DNA of 64,000 nt from Myroides sp. NP-2 (GTDB taxonomy: Bacteria > Bacteroidota > Bacteroidia > Flavobacteriales > Flavobacteriaceae). Both the position numbers and the translations under genes were made by a program. Numbering within the stretch: the first letter of the stretch is position 1; every line of letters starts with the position of its first letter. Below, in pieces: positions 24,946-33,955 of the stretch. The notes under the pieces are model-generated. The model saw only the letters and a list, made by a program, of their open reading frames with translations. It made no database searches and had not been told where the DNA came from. Location of the stretch: contig NZ_JACHTD010000002.1 of assembly GCF_014145665.1 (NCBI RefSeq), positions 1-64,000 of the forward strand. Direction: 5' to 3'.

Positions 24946-26061
24946 CTACAGTTGTGGTAAATAAATACCTCCTTCACTCACTACTTTATCTCCTTTTTCT
25001 AAACCGGATAAAATAACAGTTTGATTGCCAGAAACCCCTCCAATGACAACATTTTTACGGGTGTATTCATTTGGCGCTACCTCCACAAAGACAAAAGAAT
25101 CGTCTTCTCCTTGTAAAACAGCACGTGAAGGCACGAGGATTACTTTTTCAGGTTGGTCGATAAAACGCACATTCACATACATACCTGGCTTTAAAATGCG
25201 GTTGTTATTGTCTGCCTCGATTAAAACATCTATACTTCTCGTTTCTTCATCTACAATTTCATTTACATGATAGATCGTTCCCACAATCGGTTGATCGGGA
25301 TAAGCTGCCAATTCAATTTGCACTTTATTCAATTTGGTTAAGTGTTGGATATCTTTTTCTTTCACTTTCCCCACAATCCATATTTTGTTTAATGCTGCAA
25401 TTTTTACTACGGGATCTGCATCGTCATTGATGTATTGCCCTAGTACAATATTGTTTTCTAAAATCTCCCCTTCAATGGGTGAACGAACAATAAGCGGTTG
25501 TCCTAAAGCCAAAGATCCCGGTTGTACATTGTATATCTTGATTGCTGCTGTTGCATTGTCAAATGCCGCTTTAGCTATCGAATTTTCAGTTTCTGCTTCC
25601 TCATACTCTTGGCGAACTCCAACGCCATTTTCCAACAAATCCGCTTGTCTTTTTAGGTTTAAAGACGCTTGTTTATATTCTTGTTTAGAATCAAAGTAAT
25701 CTTTTTGTGCTTCGAAATAATCAGGGGAAGAAACCTCAAATAAAGGTTGATTTATACCTACTTTTTGCCCCAATTTGATAAATGATTTGACAATTCTTCC
25801 GGAGAAGGGAGAAGCGATTTCCGCATAATGGTTTGGTATGGCTTTTACTAAACCCGCAGTTACTAGATCAAACGTGAAGTCTTCTTCTGCGACTTCCGCA
25901 ACTTTAATTCTGCTTTTCAGATTTGAATTTTCTGTTAAGGAAATCACTTGATTATTCACTTGGTATTGTGTAACATCACTGGTTTGTTCCTTCTTTTCAG
26001 AGCAAAAACTCAATAAGATACTCAAGCTCAAAACTCCTGCTATTTGTACTTTTTTTGCCAT
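24946..26061 (-). CDS. RND efflux periplasmic adaptor (membrane fusion protein)
   Basis: A 371-aa CusB/CzcB-like adaptor with a lipoprotein-type signal (LSILLSFCSEKKE). It has a barrel-sandwich/lipoyl half (IASPFSGRIVKSFIKLGQKV ... VRSPIEGEIL), a helical hairpin of about 60 residues between (YFEAQKDYFDSKQEYKQA), then a beta-barrel and membrane-proximal domain (VGTIYHVNEIVDEETRSIDV, LKPGMYVNVRF). It links the pump to the TolC duct. First gene of the operon; no clear -7 box is visible upstream, so it may rely on an activator, perhaps the two-component system encoded at 28597-30646 (inference). Confidence 0.92.
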   Translation of the reverse strand: MAKKVQIAGVLSLSILLSFCSEKKEQTSDVTQYQVNNQVISLTENSNLKSRIKVAEVAEEDFTFDLVTAGLVKAIPNHYAEIASPFSGRIVKSFIKLGQKVGINQPLFEVSSPDYFEAQKDYFDSKQEYKQASLNLKRQADLLENGVGVRQEYEEAETENSIAKAAFDNATAAIKIYNVQPGSLALGQPLIVRSPIEGEILENNIVLGQYINDDADPVVKIAALNKIWIVGKVKEKDIQHLTKLNKVQIELAAYPDQPIVGTIYHVNEIVDEETRSIDVLIEADNNNRILKPGMYVNVRFIDQPEKVILVPSRAVLQGEDDSFVFVEVAPNEYTRKNVVIGGVSGNQTVILSGLEKGDKVVSEGGIYLPQL

Positions 26062-26262
26062 TATGATTGTTTTAAATTTTTACGTTCTAATATTCTCTTA
26101 ATTTACGAAATTTTACCCCATATTTTTAAATATAAAAATAAAACATTACGTTTATTTAACAATTAAAATAATTATCCCTTATCCATAGGGGGTTAAATCA
26201 CAGCGGAAACGCCATTTTTTCATTTTGTTTATTTTTATAGCGTTTGAAACGCCTTTGTTTTA

Positions 26263-27660
26263 CTAATGCAAATCGAACATATAAGCAGCTAATCCAAAGT
26301 AGAGTAATAAGCCAATAATATTAACGATCGTTCGAATTGCGGGGCTTGCTACAACTGCAGGATCAGCTCCCATTTTTTTAACGAGTAAGGGTAAAGCAGC
26401 TCCAATGACAGTAGAAAAAATAACTTGTAAAAACAAGGCTACTGCGATTACACCACCAATTGCCCACAGCGTAAATGTTGCTGGAGTTTCCGTTTCCCAA
26501 CTAAGAAAAACGACTTTGCCAAAAGCGAGTAAACCTAAACACAGGGCCAATAAAAGCGCAATTCTCATTTCTTTCCACAACACACTCATCCACGACTTCA
26601 CCGTTATTTGTCCCAAAGCCAAAGCACGTACGACAACCGTTGCGGATTGACTACCTGCATTACCTCCTGAATCTGCCACCATTGGCATATACAAGGCGAG
26701 AATAACCATTTGAGCCAGGGCTCCTTCAAAATTGTGAATGATTAAACCCGAAACTAACCCTACAATGGCTAAGGTTACCAGCCAAAAAACGCGTTTTTTA
26801 AAGTGTTCTACAATAGAAGTTTCTGCATAATCTGCATCTTCACTGCTTCCCATCACCCCCATAAACTTTTGCATATCTTCCGTGTGTTCCGCCTGAATAA
26901 TATCCAGTGCATCATCATGGGTAACAATACCGACCACTTGTTTTTTTCGATTGAGAATGGGCAGTGCCACTAATTCGTACTTGTCAATCTTGGCCGCCAC
27001 TACTTCGCTATCTTCATCGACATAACCAAAAACAAAATCGCGGTGTAATTCTTCTTCAACCAATTGATGAGGTTCGGCAATAATTAAATCTTTCAAGGTG
27101 ATAAATCCCAATAGCGTTTGGTCTTCATTCACCACATAGATATAGTAAATTGTCTTTTTAGACGGTGCATCTTGTCTTACTTTGTGAATGGCTTCAAAAC
27201 AGGTCATATCTTTCGATACAGTAGCAAAATCGGTGCTCATGATTCCCCCTGCAGTATCTTCAGGATAGGAACTCAAAGCCAATACATTTTCTCGGACTTG
27301 TTTAGTCAAAAAAGGCAACAGATCAATTTGTTCTTGTTGGGTTAAAATCTGGAATAAATCAGCGCGATCTTCTGAGGGCATTTGCTCAAATAATCGAGCA
27401 AAGCGCTTCATACTCAACTGCTGAAAAATGGAAAGTTGTTTTACCAAAGGAAAGGCCGCAAATATTTCAGCTTGATGTTCCAATGGAAATTCCCTCAAAA
27501 TGACAAATAATTCTTTGGTATCCATCAAAGACAACGCCTCACTCACATCGATAATAGGCATCTTCTTTAATACAGGAAGCATTTTAATCATTTGATCTAA
27601 ACCTTGAAAATCTGCTGCTATTTTATGCAAATTACTGCGTTCATACTTCATTGTTCTCAT
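26263..27660 (-). CDS. mgtE: Magnesium transporter MgtE
   Basis: A 465-aa Mg2+ channel. It has the cytosolic N domain of short helices (about residues 30-140, SEDRADLFQILTQQEQIDLL), a CBS pair (about 150-270; AGGIMSTDF, VGIVTHDDALDIIQAE), a connecting helix, and five membrane helices carrying the pore signature PMVADSGGNAGSQSATVVVR. The N and CBS domains sense cytosolic Mg2+ and gate the pore. The length is usual. It follows mgtC by 19 bases, so both are probably one transcript. A second AUG three codons in (27651) is possible. Confidence 0.95.
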   Translation of the reverse strand: MRTMKYERSNLHKIAADFQGLDQMIKMLPVLKKMPIIDVSEALSLMDTKELFVILREFPLEHQAEIFAAFPLVKQLSIFQQLSMKRFARLFEQMPSEDRADLFQILTQQEQIDLLPFLTKQVRENVLALSSYPEDTAGGIMSTDFATVSKDMTCFEAIHKVRQDAPSKKTIYYIYVVNEDQTLLGFITLKDLIIAEPHQLVEEELHRDFVFGYVDEDSEVVAAKIDKYELVALPILNRKKQVVGIVTHDDALDIIQAEHTEDMQKFMGVMGSSEDADYAETSIVEHFKKRVFWLVTLAIVGLVSGLIIHNFEGALAQMVILALYMPMVADSGGNAGSQSATVVVRALALGQITVKSWMSVLWKEMRIALLLALCLGLLAFGKVVFLSWETETPATFTLWAIGGVIAVALFLQVIFSTVIGAALPLLVKKMGADPAVVASPAIRTIVNIIGLLLYFGLAAYMFDLH

Positions 27661-27679
27661 GACATTCCACTTTTAAAGA

Positions 27680-28375
27680 TTAATAGGTAATTAATTCCCA
27701 AGAAACTTCTGACACGCCAAATTCCAAAGAAACTTTTTGTGTAATTTGTTCTAAAATATCGTCTTTACGTCCGATGCAGTACACCTCAAACTTGAGGTAT
27801 GAAAAAGCGGGATTTCCATTATCCGAGCTTTTTAACGAACGCATTTGCAATTCTTTTTGCGCTTTGAGGTGTTTGAGCACCATAACACGTATATCATTTT
27901 CTACTTGTTCTTTACATCCTACAATGATCTCATAAAACACTTCTGCTGAATCACTTTCTGTCTCGAAAGACATTTTATTCATTAAACTACCTATTGGACG
28001 CAACAGCAAGTGAGCAGAAACAATTAATATCGTCATTACAAGGGCCTCTTTCCACAACCCTACTCCACACATAGAGCCAACTGAAGCTGAGCACCAAATA
28101 GTCGCTGCGGTATTCAACCCACGGATGCTAAATCCATCCTTCATAATCACTCCCGCTCCTAGGAAACCAATTCCACTTACAACATAAGAAGCTACACGTC
28201 CTACAGCAGTTCCGCCTATTTGGTAAGACATCAATACAAATCCTGCTGCTCCAATACACACCAAGGTATTGGTTCTCAACCCTGCACTTTTTTGTCTTAC
28301 TTGACGCTCAGCGCCAATTAATGCTCCTAAAATAAAAGCAAGTAATAATCTTGAAATAAATACTGTAATTGCCAT
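27680..28375 (-). CDS. MgtC/SapB-family membrane protein
   Basis: A 231-aa protein. The first 145 residues hold about five membrane helices with the MgtC signatures LAFILGALIGAERQ, AGLRTNTLVCIGAAGFV and GIGFLGAGVIMKDG. The C-terminal 85 residues form a cytosolic ACT-like domain (EIIVGCKEQVENDIRVMV). In enterobacteria MgtC inhibits the F-ATPase and is induced in low Mg2+; here its gene lies directly before mgtE, which fits a Mg2+ homeostasis unit. The N-terminal part is sure; regulation is inferred from the neighbour. Confidence 0.92.
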   Translation of the reverse strand: MAITVFISRLLLAFILGALIGAERQVRQKSAGLRTNTLVCIGAAGFVLMSYQIGGTAVGRVASYVVSGIGFLGAGVIMKDGFSIRGLNTAATIWCSASVGSMCGVGLWKEALVMTILIVSAHLLLRPIGSLMNKMSFETESDSAEVFYEIIVGCKEQVENDIRVMVLKHLKAQKELQMRSLKSSDNGNPAFSYLKFEVYCIGRKDDILEQITQKVSLEFGVSEVSWELITY

Positions 28376-28561
28376 AACTTCATTTTTTTCTCCTACATTC
28401 TGAATACTTCTTCGTTATAAACAATTAGCAGGAGGATTAACATTCTTTAGTTAAAAAGGATTCTGTGTCCATCATTTATTTTTTTTGATGGGACAAAAGT
28501 AGAGGTTACAAGCACTGGAGGCTATTAGAAAGTCTTTAGAAAAAAATTAGAATTCTATTAG

Positions 28562-28590
28562 AAAAAAAAACGCTTGCAAAATTGCAAGCG
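28562..28590 (-). terminator. Terminator of the two-component operon
   Basis: On the minus strand CGCTTGCAA pairs with TTGCAAGCG and is followed by nine T. It lies just past the histidine-kinase stop at 28597 and separates it from mgtC. Confidence 0.88.
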
Positions 28591-28596
28591 CTTTTA

Positions 28597-29955
28597 TTAT
28601 AATCGAATGGTAAACGTCGTTCCTTCTCCTACTTTAGATACGACCTGTAGTGAACCTTTATGCAGGTTAATAATCTTATTGGTCAATGGAAGTCCAATAC
28701 CATTCCCTTCCTTATAAGTTTGATTTTTTCCGCGATAGAAAGGGATAAAAATAGAATCCAAATCTTCTTCTGCAATTCCAATTCCCTTGTCGATCACCTC
28801 AATAACCAATCGATAATCACGGTAAGAAATTTGAATTGTACAGGCTTTATTTTCCGAAAATTTACAAGCATTTTCCAAGAGATTGACTAAAGCTACCTCC
28901 AATAAATACGGATTGGCATTGACAATCATCATTTCCTCATTGGTTACGGATTCATCAACTACGAAATTGAATTTATACGAGGCATCCATTTTTTGCAATT
29001 TCTGACACGCATCAATAATCACCTCATCTACGCGAATAGATTTAAATACAATTTCCGTTGGATCATAACTCGCTTTGGCAAAATCCAACAGGCTATTAGA
29101 TAAACGCACAATTTTTTGGGAATCGTTGAGTGCATTTTCAAGGGTTTGAATATAGTAAGCTTGGTCTTGTTCTTTACTTAGGGCCAATTCCAATTCTGCA
29201 ATAATAGCCGCCAAAGGCGTTCTCAACTCATGGGATATATTGGAAACAAATTGTTTTTGCGAATCGAAAGAGTTTTCTAGACGATTGAGCATTTCATTAA
29301 AGGTATCCGCTAAAGCTCCAAGTTCATCTTTATTTTTTTCTGTACTAATACGCAAATCTAAATTAGTAGCCGTAATTTTATTTACCTCATTGTTCATTTT
29401 GGTAATGGGTAACAGCACTTTATCAGCAAAAAACAGTCCTACAGAATAGATGACTAGCAGCGAAATCACCACTAATACGACAATGGTTACAAAGAGATTT
29501 TGCAGCTTATTATAACCATATTCATCGTAAGCTGTTGCTGTGATCACATAGTCTTGATCAGCAAAGGTATAGGTAACTCCAATCACTTGCCAATCTTCTT
29601 GTGTATAGTGTAAACTTCCCTTGGCAATAATGGACTGAATCATTTCTTTTGTTTCCTTTACTCGGTCAATTTCTACTGCATCGTGATACAGCAAATTAAA
29701 TCCATAATCGTAAACCGCTACTTCTACTTCGTTGATAATTTCACTGTTATTGAGGTAAATTTTGTGTAAGGTTGTCGGTTTAACTTGAGCCTCCAAAAAC
29801 AACTTAGCCTTGGTAATGGCTTCTTTTTCTAATTCTTCATAAAATTCAACTTCTCTACTTTTGGAAGAGGACCAATAGATCACACTAGCAAACACCAATA
29901 AAATAGAGGCAACCAGCAAGGTAAACAGCAGGGTAAGTCTCGTTTTAATTCTCAT
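28597..29955 (-). CDS. Sensor histidine kinase, HAMP-containing
   Basis: A 452-aa kinase. It has a first membrane helix (residues 7-28), a periplasmic sensor of about 120 residues, a second helix near 150-175 (TIVVLVVISLLVIYSVGLFF), HAMP (LPITKMNNEVNKIT), HisKA with phospho-acceptor H242 in NISHELRTPLAAI, and HATPase_c with N-box NLLENACKF, G1 DKGIGI and G2 GNGIGLPL. It resembles CusS/ArlS-like kinases in layout. The gene overlaps the response-regulator gene by 11 bases, so the two form a cognate pair. The signal is unknown; metal or envelope stress is suggested by the neighbours. Confidence 0.94.
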   Translation of the reverse strand: MRIKTRLTLLFTLLVASILLVFASVIYWSSSKSREVEFYEELEKEAITKAKLFLEAQVKPTTLHKIYLNNSEIINEVEVAVYDYGFNLLYHDAVEIDRVKETKEMIQSIIAKGSLHYTQEDWQVIGVTYTFADQDYVITATAYDEYGYNKLQNLFVTIVVLVVISLLVIYSVGLFFADKVLLPITKMNNEVNKITATNLDLRISTEKNKDELGALADTFNEMLNRLENSFDSQKQFVSNISHELRTPLAAIIAELELALSKEQDQAYYIQTLENALNDSQKIVRLSNSLLDFAKASYDPTEIVFKSIRVDEVIIDACQKLQKMDASYKFNFVVDESVTNEEMMIVNANPYLLEVALVNLLENACKFSENKACTIQISYRDYRLVIEVIDKGIGIAEEDLDSIFIPFYRGKNQTYKEGNGIGLPLTNKIINLHKGSLQVVSKVGEGTTFTIRL

Positions 29956-30646
29956 TATTCTTCAATATGAAGCCCATTCCTGATTTGGTATGGATCAGCT
30001 TGTTATGGACATCTAACTCTATTTTCTTTCTCAAATAATTGATATACACATCAATAAAATTCGTTCCTGTGTCGAAATGCGTATCCCAAACCTTTTCAGA
30101 AATCTCTGCCCGTGATAAGACGCGTTCTGGATTTTCCATCATATACTGTATCAGATTAAATTCTTTCGGAGTAAGGTGTATCTCTTGTCCCGCGCGTTTA
30201 AACTTCTTTTGATTCAAATCAATTTCTAAATCGGCATATTTTAAGGTAGCGCTATTGGTTTCTTTTGCATGTTCAAAGCGTTTGAGTAGTGCTCGAATAC
30301 GAACATAGAGTTCTCTTAATTCAAAGGGTTTAACTAAATAATCATCTGCGCCTGCATCAAATCCTTCTACTTTATCATCTGTCGTTCCCAAAGCGGTCAG
30401 CATAATAATAGGGGTATTAGGCAAGGTTTGTTTGAGTTCTTTACACAAATCAATCCCATTAATCTTGGGCAGAATCACATCCGTAATAATTAATTGGTAC
30501 TTTTTCTGTAGGGCTAATTTCTTTCCCATATACCCATCATAGGCAACATCTACTGTAAAGTTTTGATCTTGTAAGCTCCGTTGAAGCAATTCAGCAACGC
30601 GAATATCGTCTTCTATTACTAATATTTGACTCAAAAGATTATCCAT
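29945..30646 (-). CDS. OmpR-family response regulator
   Basis: A 233-aa protein from MDNLLSQILVIEDD. The receiver domain has acidic pocket E12/D13/D14, phospho-acceptor D56 (IITDVILPKING) and Lys in DDYLVKPFE. The C-terminal OmpR-type winged helix is complete (LTPKEFNLIQYMMENP, FIDVYINYLRKKIE). A longer frame to 30712 exists but adds a 22-residue tail without homology sense. It is translated just before, and overlapping with, its kinase. Likely targets are nearby metal transporters; this is unproven. Confidence 0.94.
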   Translation of the reverse strand: MDNLLSQILVIEDDIRVAELLQRSLQDQNFTVDVAYDGYMGKKLALQKKYQLIITDVILPKINGIDLCKELKQTLPNTPIIMLTALGTTDDKVEGFDAGADDYLVKPFELRELYVRIRALLKRFEHAKETNSATLKYADLEIDLNQKKFKRAGQEIHLTPKEFNLIQYMMENPERVLSRAEISEKVWDTHFDTGTNFIDVYINYLRKKIELDVHNKLIHTKSGMGFILKNNEN

Positions 30647-30745
30647 TTTAATTAATCTTGAGCAAGATAAGTCTTTTTTGGAAAAACAGAGGTTATTTAT
30701 CCTGTAAAACAACCTCTACTTCCCTTTTCACCCTACTTTAGTTTA

Positions 30746-31069
30746 CTAAAAAAGCAGTTCAGAAACGACAATTTCCGTGATGTATCGCTTCTTATTTTCT
30801 TTATCCTCATAGGAGCGATTGACTAATTTTCCTTCAATAGCGACCTCTTTACCTTTAACCACATACTTCTCGGCAATATTGGCTAATTTTCCCCATACCA
30901 CAACATTGTGCCATTGCACATGTTCGACTTTCTCCCCTTTATCGTTGAAATAAAATTCATTAATTGCAATAGAGAATGTAGCTCTTTTTTTTTCTGATCC
31001 AAAAACAATAATTTCTGCATCTTGTCCTGCTCGTCCGATTAATTGAACGCGATTTCGTAATGAACTCAT
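30746..31069 (-). CDS. Short single-stranded DNA-binding protein
   Basis: A 107-aa OB-fold protein of the SSB family: NRVQLIGRAGQDAEII, ATFSIAINEF, VQWHNVVVWGKLANIAEKYV and KGKEVAIEGKLVNRSYED are the usual strands. It ends at IVVSELLF right after the OB fold. The Gly/Pro-rich linker and the acidic DDDIPF tip that recruit repair proteins in the housekeeping SSB are missing. It is probably an accessory paralogue, perhaps for competence or recombination, while the main ssb is elsewhere. It stands alone between the two-component operon and the divergent GNAT-nitrilase gene. Confidence 0.9.
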   Translation of the reverse strand: MSSLRNRVQLIGRAGQDAEIIVFGSEKKRATFSIAINEFYFNDKGEKVEHVQWHNVVVWGKLANIAEKYVVKGKEVAIEGKLVNRSYEDKENKKRYITEIVVSELLF

Positions 31070-31209
31070 AATATACCTGCCTTTTAAATTAAAAATAAAC
31101 TAGTGATGTTTTTAGCAAAAAATGCACCAAATACGAAGATCAACCGGCTTTTACCTTCTAAAATATTTACTTATTAGAAGTTTTATTTGTAATTTGCAAT
31201 AAAAAATTC

Positions 31210-32745
31210 ATGGATACTACAATTAACAAGATTGAACTTCGCAATCTTCAATTGGATGACTATTTAGAGCTTAAAAATTCAATGCTAGAATCCTATACGG
31301 GAATGGAAGATCCGTATTGGGATAAAAGTGAAATAGAAAACTTACTGAGTATTTTCCCTGAAGGACAATTAGTCGTTTTAGTTGACGACATTGTCGTAGG
31401 ATCTGCACTTTCTATTATCATCGATGAAAAGAAAGCAATGTCCACCCATAATTATGATCAGATTACGGGTCACTCTTCCTTTAGTACGCACAATCCAGAA
31501 GGAAACGTCTTATACGGAATTGACGTTTTTATTCATCCAAAATACAGAGGCTTGCGATTAGGACGTCGTTTATACGATGCACGTAAAGAATTGTGTGAAC
31601 AACTCAATTTAAAATCCATTGTATTTGCGGGAAGAATCCCTAAATACGCTAAATATGCCAGCGAACTTACGCCAAAGCAATACTTAGAAAAAGTAAGAGC
31701 CAAAGAGATTAACGACCCTGTGATGTCTTTTCAAATGTCGAATGACTTCCACATGGTTCGCCTAATGCGCAACTATTTAGATGGAGATAAAGAATCCAAA
31801 GATTATGCTGTTTTATTGGAGTGGAACAATATCTACTATGAAAAAGATGTGCAGTTGATCAACACCAAAAAAAGTGTCGTACGCTTGGGGTTAATTCAAT
31901 GGCAGATGCGTCCGTTCAACGATCTGGAAGAATTCTTTGATCAAGCGGAATTCTTCATCAATGCCGTGTCCGACTATGAAAGTGACTTCGCCATGTTTCC
32001 TGAGCTATTTACCGCTCCTTTAATGGCCGCGTACAACCACTTATCAGAGGCTGACTCTATTCGTGAACTCGCTCGTTATACTACACCAATCCGCAAGCGA
32101 TTCCAAGAATTTGCAATCTCTTACAACATCAATATTATTTCGGGTAGTATGCCCTATCTAATTGATGGGACGCTATACAATGTTGGCTTTCTATGTAAAC
32201 GAGACGGTACATACGAAATGTATTCTAAAATACACATTACACCTAATGAAGTACACTACTGGGGGATGCAGGGAGGATCAGCCATTCGAACGTTTGATAC
32301 CGACTGTGGAAAAATTGGAATTATTGTATGCTATGATGTGGAATTCCCAGAATTACCTCGTTTATTAGCTGAAGAAGGCATGGAAATCCTATTTGTACCT
32401 TTTTTAACGGATACGCAAAATGGATATACACGTGTACGGAACTGTGCCGCTGCCCGTGCCATTGAAAACGAATGTTATGTCGCTATTGCAGGATGTGTTG
32501 GAAACTTACCAAAAGTAAACAACATGGATATTCAGTTTGCTCAAGCGGCAGTATTCACTCCTTCAGACTTCGCCTTCCCAACCAATGGCGTAAAAGCAGA
32601 AGCGACTCCCAATACTGAAATGACCTTAATCGTCGATGTGAATTTAGACCTACTAAAAGAACTACACGAACATGGTAGCGTTCGTATCATGAAAGATCGA
32701 CGCCTAGATCTATACGATTTACAAAAAAGAAACCATTCCAAATAA
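31210..32745 (+). CDS. GNAT acetyltransferase / carbon-nitrogen hydrolase fusion
   Basis: A 511-aa two-domain protein. Residues about 5-215 are a GNAT fold (VVGSALSIII, DVFIHPKYRGLRLGRRLYDA binds acetyl-CoA). Residues about 225-505 are a nitrilase-type amidohydrolase with the catalytic triad Glu in FAMFPELFTAPL, Lys in YSKIHITPNE and C374 in IGIIVCYDVEFPE. The fusion is known in several bacterial phyla, with substrate not established; it could acetylate an amine and hydrolyse an amide of the same metabolite. Transcribed alone, closed by a strong terminator. Confidence 0.93.
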   Translation: MDTTINKIELRNLQLDDYLELKNSMLESYTGMEDPYWDKSEIENLLSIFPEGQLVVLVDDIVVGSALSIIIDEKKAMSTHNYDQITGHSSFSTHNPEGNVLYGIDVFIHPKYRGLRLGRRLYDARKELCEQLNLKSIVFAGRIPKYAKYASELTPKQYLEKVRAKEINDPVMSFQMSNDFHMVRLMRNYLDGDKESKDYAVLLEWNNIYYEKDVQLINTKKSVVRLGLIQWQMRPFNDLEEFFDQAEFFINAVSDYESDFAMFPELFTAPLMAAYNHLSEADSIRELARYTTPIRKRFQEFAISYNINIISGSMPYLIDGTLYNVGFLCKRDGTYEMYSKIHITPNEVHYWGMQGGSAIRTFDTDCGKIGIIVCYDVEFPELPRLLAEEGMEILFVPFLTDTQNGYTRVRNCAAARAIENECYVAIAGCVGNLPKVNNMDIQFAQAAVFTPSDFAFPTNGVKAEATPNTEMTLIVDVNLDLLKELHEHGSVRIMKDRRLDLYDLQKRNHSK

Positions 32746-32748
32746 AAG

Positions 32749-32780
32749 AAAAAGCTTGAACTCCCATTCAAGCTTTTTTT
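32749..32780 (+). terminator. Terminator of the GNAT-nitrilase gene
   Basis: AAAAGCTTGAA and TTCAAGCTTTT flank a six-base loop and are followed by further T, directly after the stop at 32745. Confidence 0.88.
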
Positions 32781-33085
32781 ATCCCTTCAATTGCCCTAAT
32801 TATTAGCACGTTTCGGATTTTAGAATTGATTTAATATAGAGATATTTGTGAAATAGTTGACGATTGACAGACTAGGTGTGTAACAAACCGAAACGCAGTG
32901 TAGGTTCATCGAATACCAAAACAAAATATTAACTAGATGAGATAAATCGAAGCGCAGTGAGATAAACCGCGCAAAGAGCAAAAAAACTGTTTTTCGGCTT
33001 TCGGCTTTTGGTTTATTACATCTAGTTGAAAAAGAAGATTCTCTTATGATGAAAAAATATCACAAAGAACAAAAGAGCAAATAAA
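32781..33085. other. Non-coding spacer with short direct repeats
   Basis: Just over 300 bases without a gene. It contains similar segments GAAACGCAGTG (about 32890) and GAAGCGCAGTGAG (about 32950) and a run CGGCTTTCGGCTTTTGG near 32996. Similar TTTGGCTTTTGGCTTTCG wording is found after mfd near 12737. No clear promoter box for the downstream gene was found. Confidence 0.4.
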
Positions 33086-33955
33086 ATGAAAAACCAATCT
33101 TCCTTAAATTATACCCGTATTGCTCAGGCTATTGAGTACATTCAGACCCATTTTAAACAACAACCTCGTTTAGAAGAAGTCGCTAGAGCTTTACATTTAA
33201 GTCCTGCACATTTTCAGCGGTTATTTACAGAATGGGCGGGTACTAGTCCGAAAAAATTTCTTCAATTTACTAGTATCACTCATGCCAAATGGCTTTTAAA
33301 AGAAAAACAGGTGTCGCTTTTTGATGCTACCTTTGAGACGGGCTTATCCAGTACCAGTCGGCTACACGATTTGTTTATTACCTTAGAAGGGATGACACCT
33401 GCTGAGTATCAAAATGGTGGTGAGCAACTCACCATCAATTACAGCTTCGCACCTAGTATTTTTGGTTCTCTATTCATTGCTTCTACATCCAAAGGGATTT
33501 GCCATCTTGTATTTACTGAAAACGAAGACGAGGCACTACAAAATTTACGAGCCAAGTTTCCAAAGGCAAAATTCCAAGCGGCAATGGACCTACAACAGGC
33601 CCAGGCCTTACAAATCTTTCAGCGCGACACTCCAGATTTAAATCAAATCAAATTACACCTAAAAGGCACGGAATTTCAGCTCAAAGTTTGGCAGAGTTTG
33701 CTCACCATTCCGATGGGTGCTTTAACTACCTATGGCGCCATTGCCACACAGATTGAAAACCCTAAAGCTTCACGAGCAGTGGGAACCGCTATTGGCAGCA
33801 ATCCTGTTGCTTTTTTAATTCCCTGTCATCGCGTGATACAATCCTCAGGAGTACTCGGCAACTATATGTGGGGAGCCACGCGTAAAAAAGCCATAATAGG
33901 ATGGGAAGGCGCACAAGTGTACAACGAAATAAAACCAGAAAATGGACTTATTTAA
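33086..33955 (+). CDS. Ada-like AraC-HTH / methylated-DNA-protein-cysteine methyltransferase
   Basis: A 289-aa fusion. Residues about 8-110 are an AraC-type double HTH (LEEVARALHLSPAHFQRLF, FDATFETGLSSTSRLHDLF). Residues about 120-285 are an O6-alkylguanine transferase domain with the acceptor C247 in FLIPCHRVIQSSG. The N-terminal zinc/cysteine domain of E. coli Ada, which senses methyl phosphotriesters, is absent, so induction must work another way. It removes alkyl groups from guanine and probably regulates the downstream alkB-like gene, with which it overlaps by 14 bases. Confidence 0.93.
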   Translation: MKNQSSLNYTRIAQAIEYIQTHFKQQPRLEEVARALHLSPAHFQRLFTEWAGTSPKKFLQFTSITHAKWLLKEKQVSLFDATFETGLSSTSRLHDLFITLEGMTPAEYQNGGEQLTINYSFAPSIFGSLFIASTSKGICHLVFTENEDEALQNLRAKFPKAKFQAAMDLQQAQALQIFQRDTPDLNQIKLHLKGTEFQLKVWQSLLTIPMGALTTYGAIATQIENPKASRAVGTAIGSNPVAFLIPCHRVIQSSGVLGNYMWGATRKKAIIGWEGAQVYNEIKPENGLI

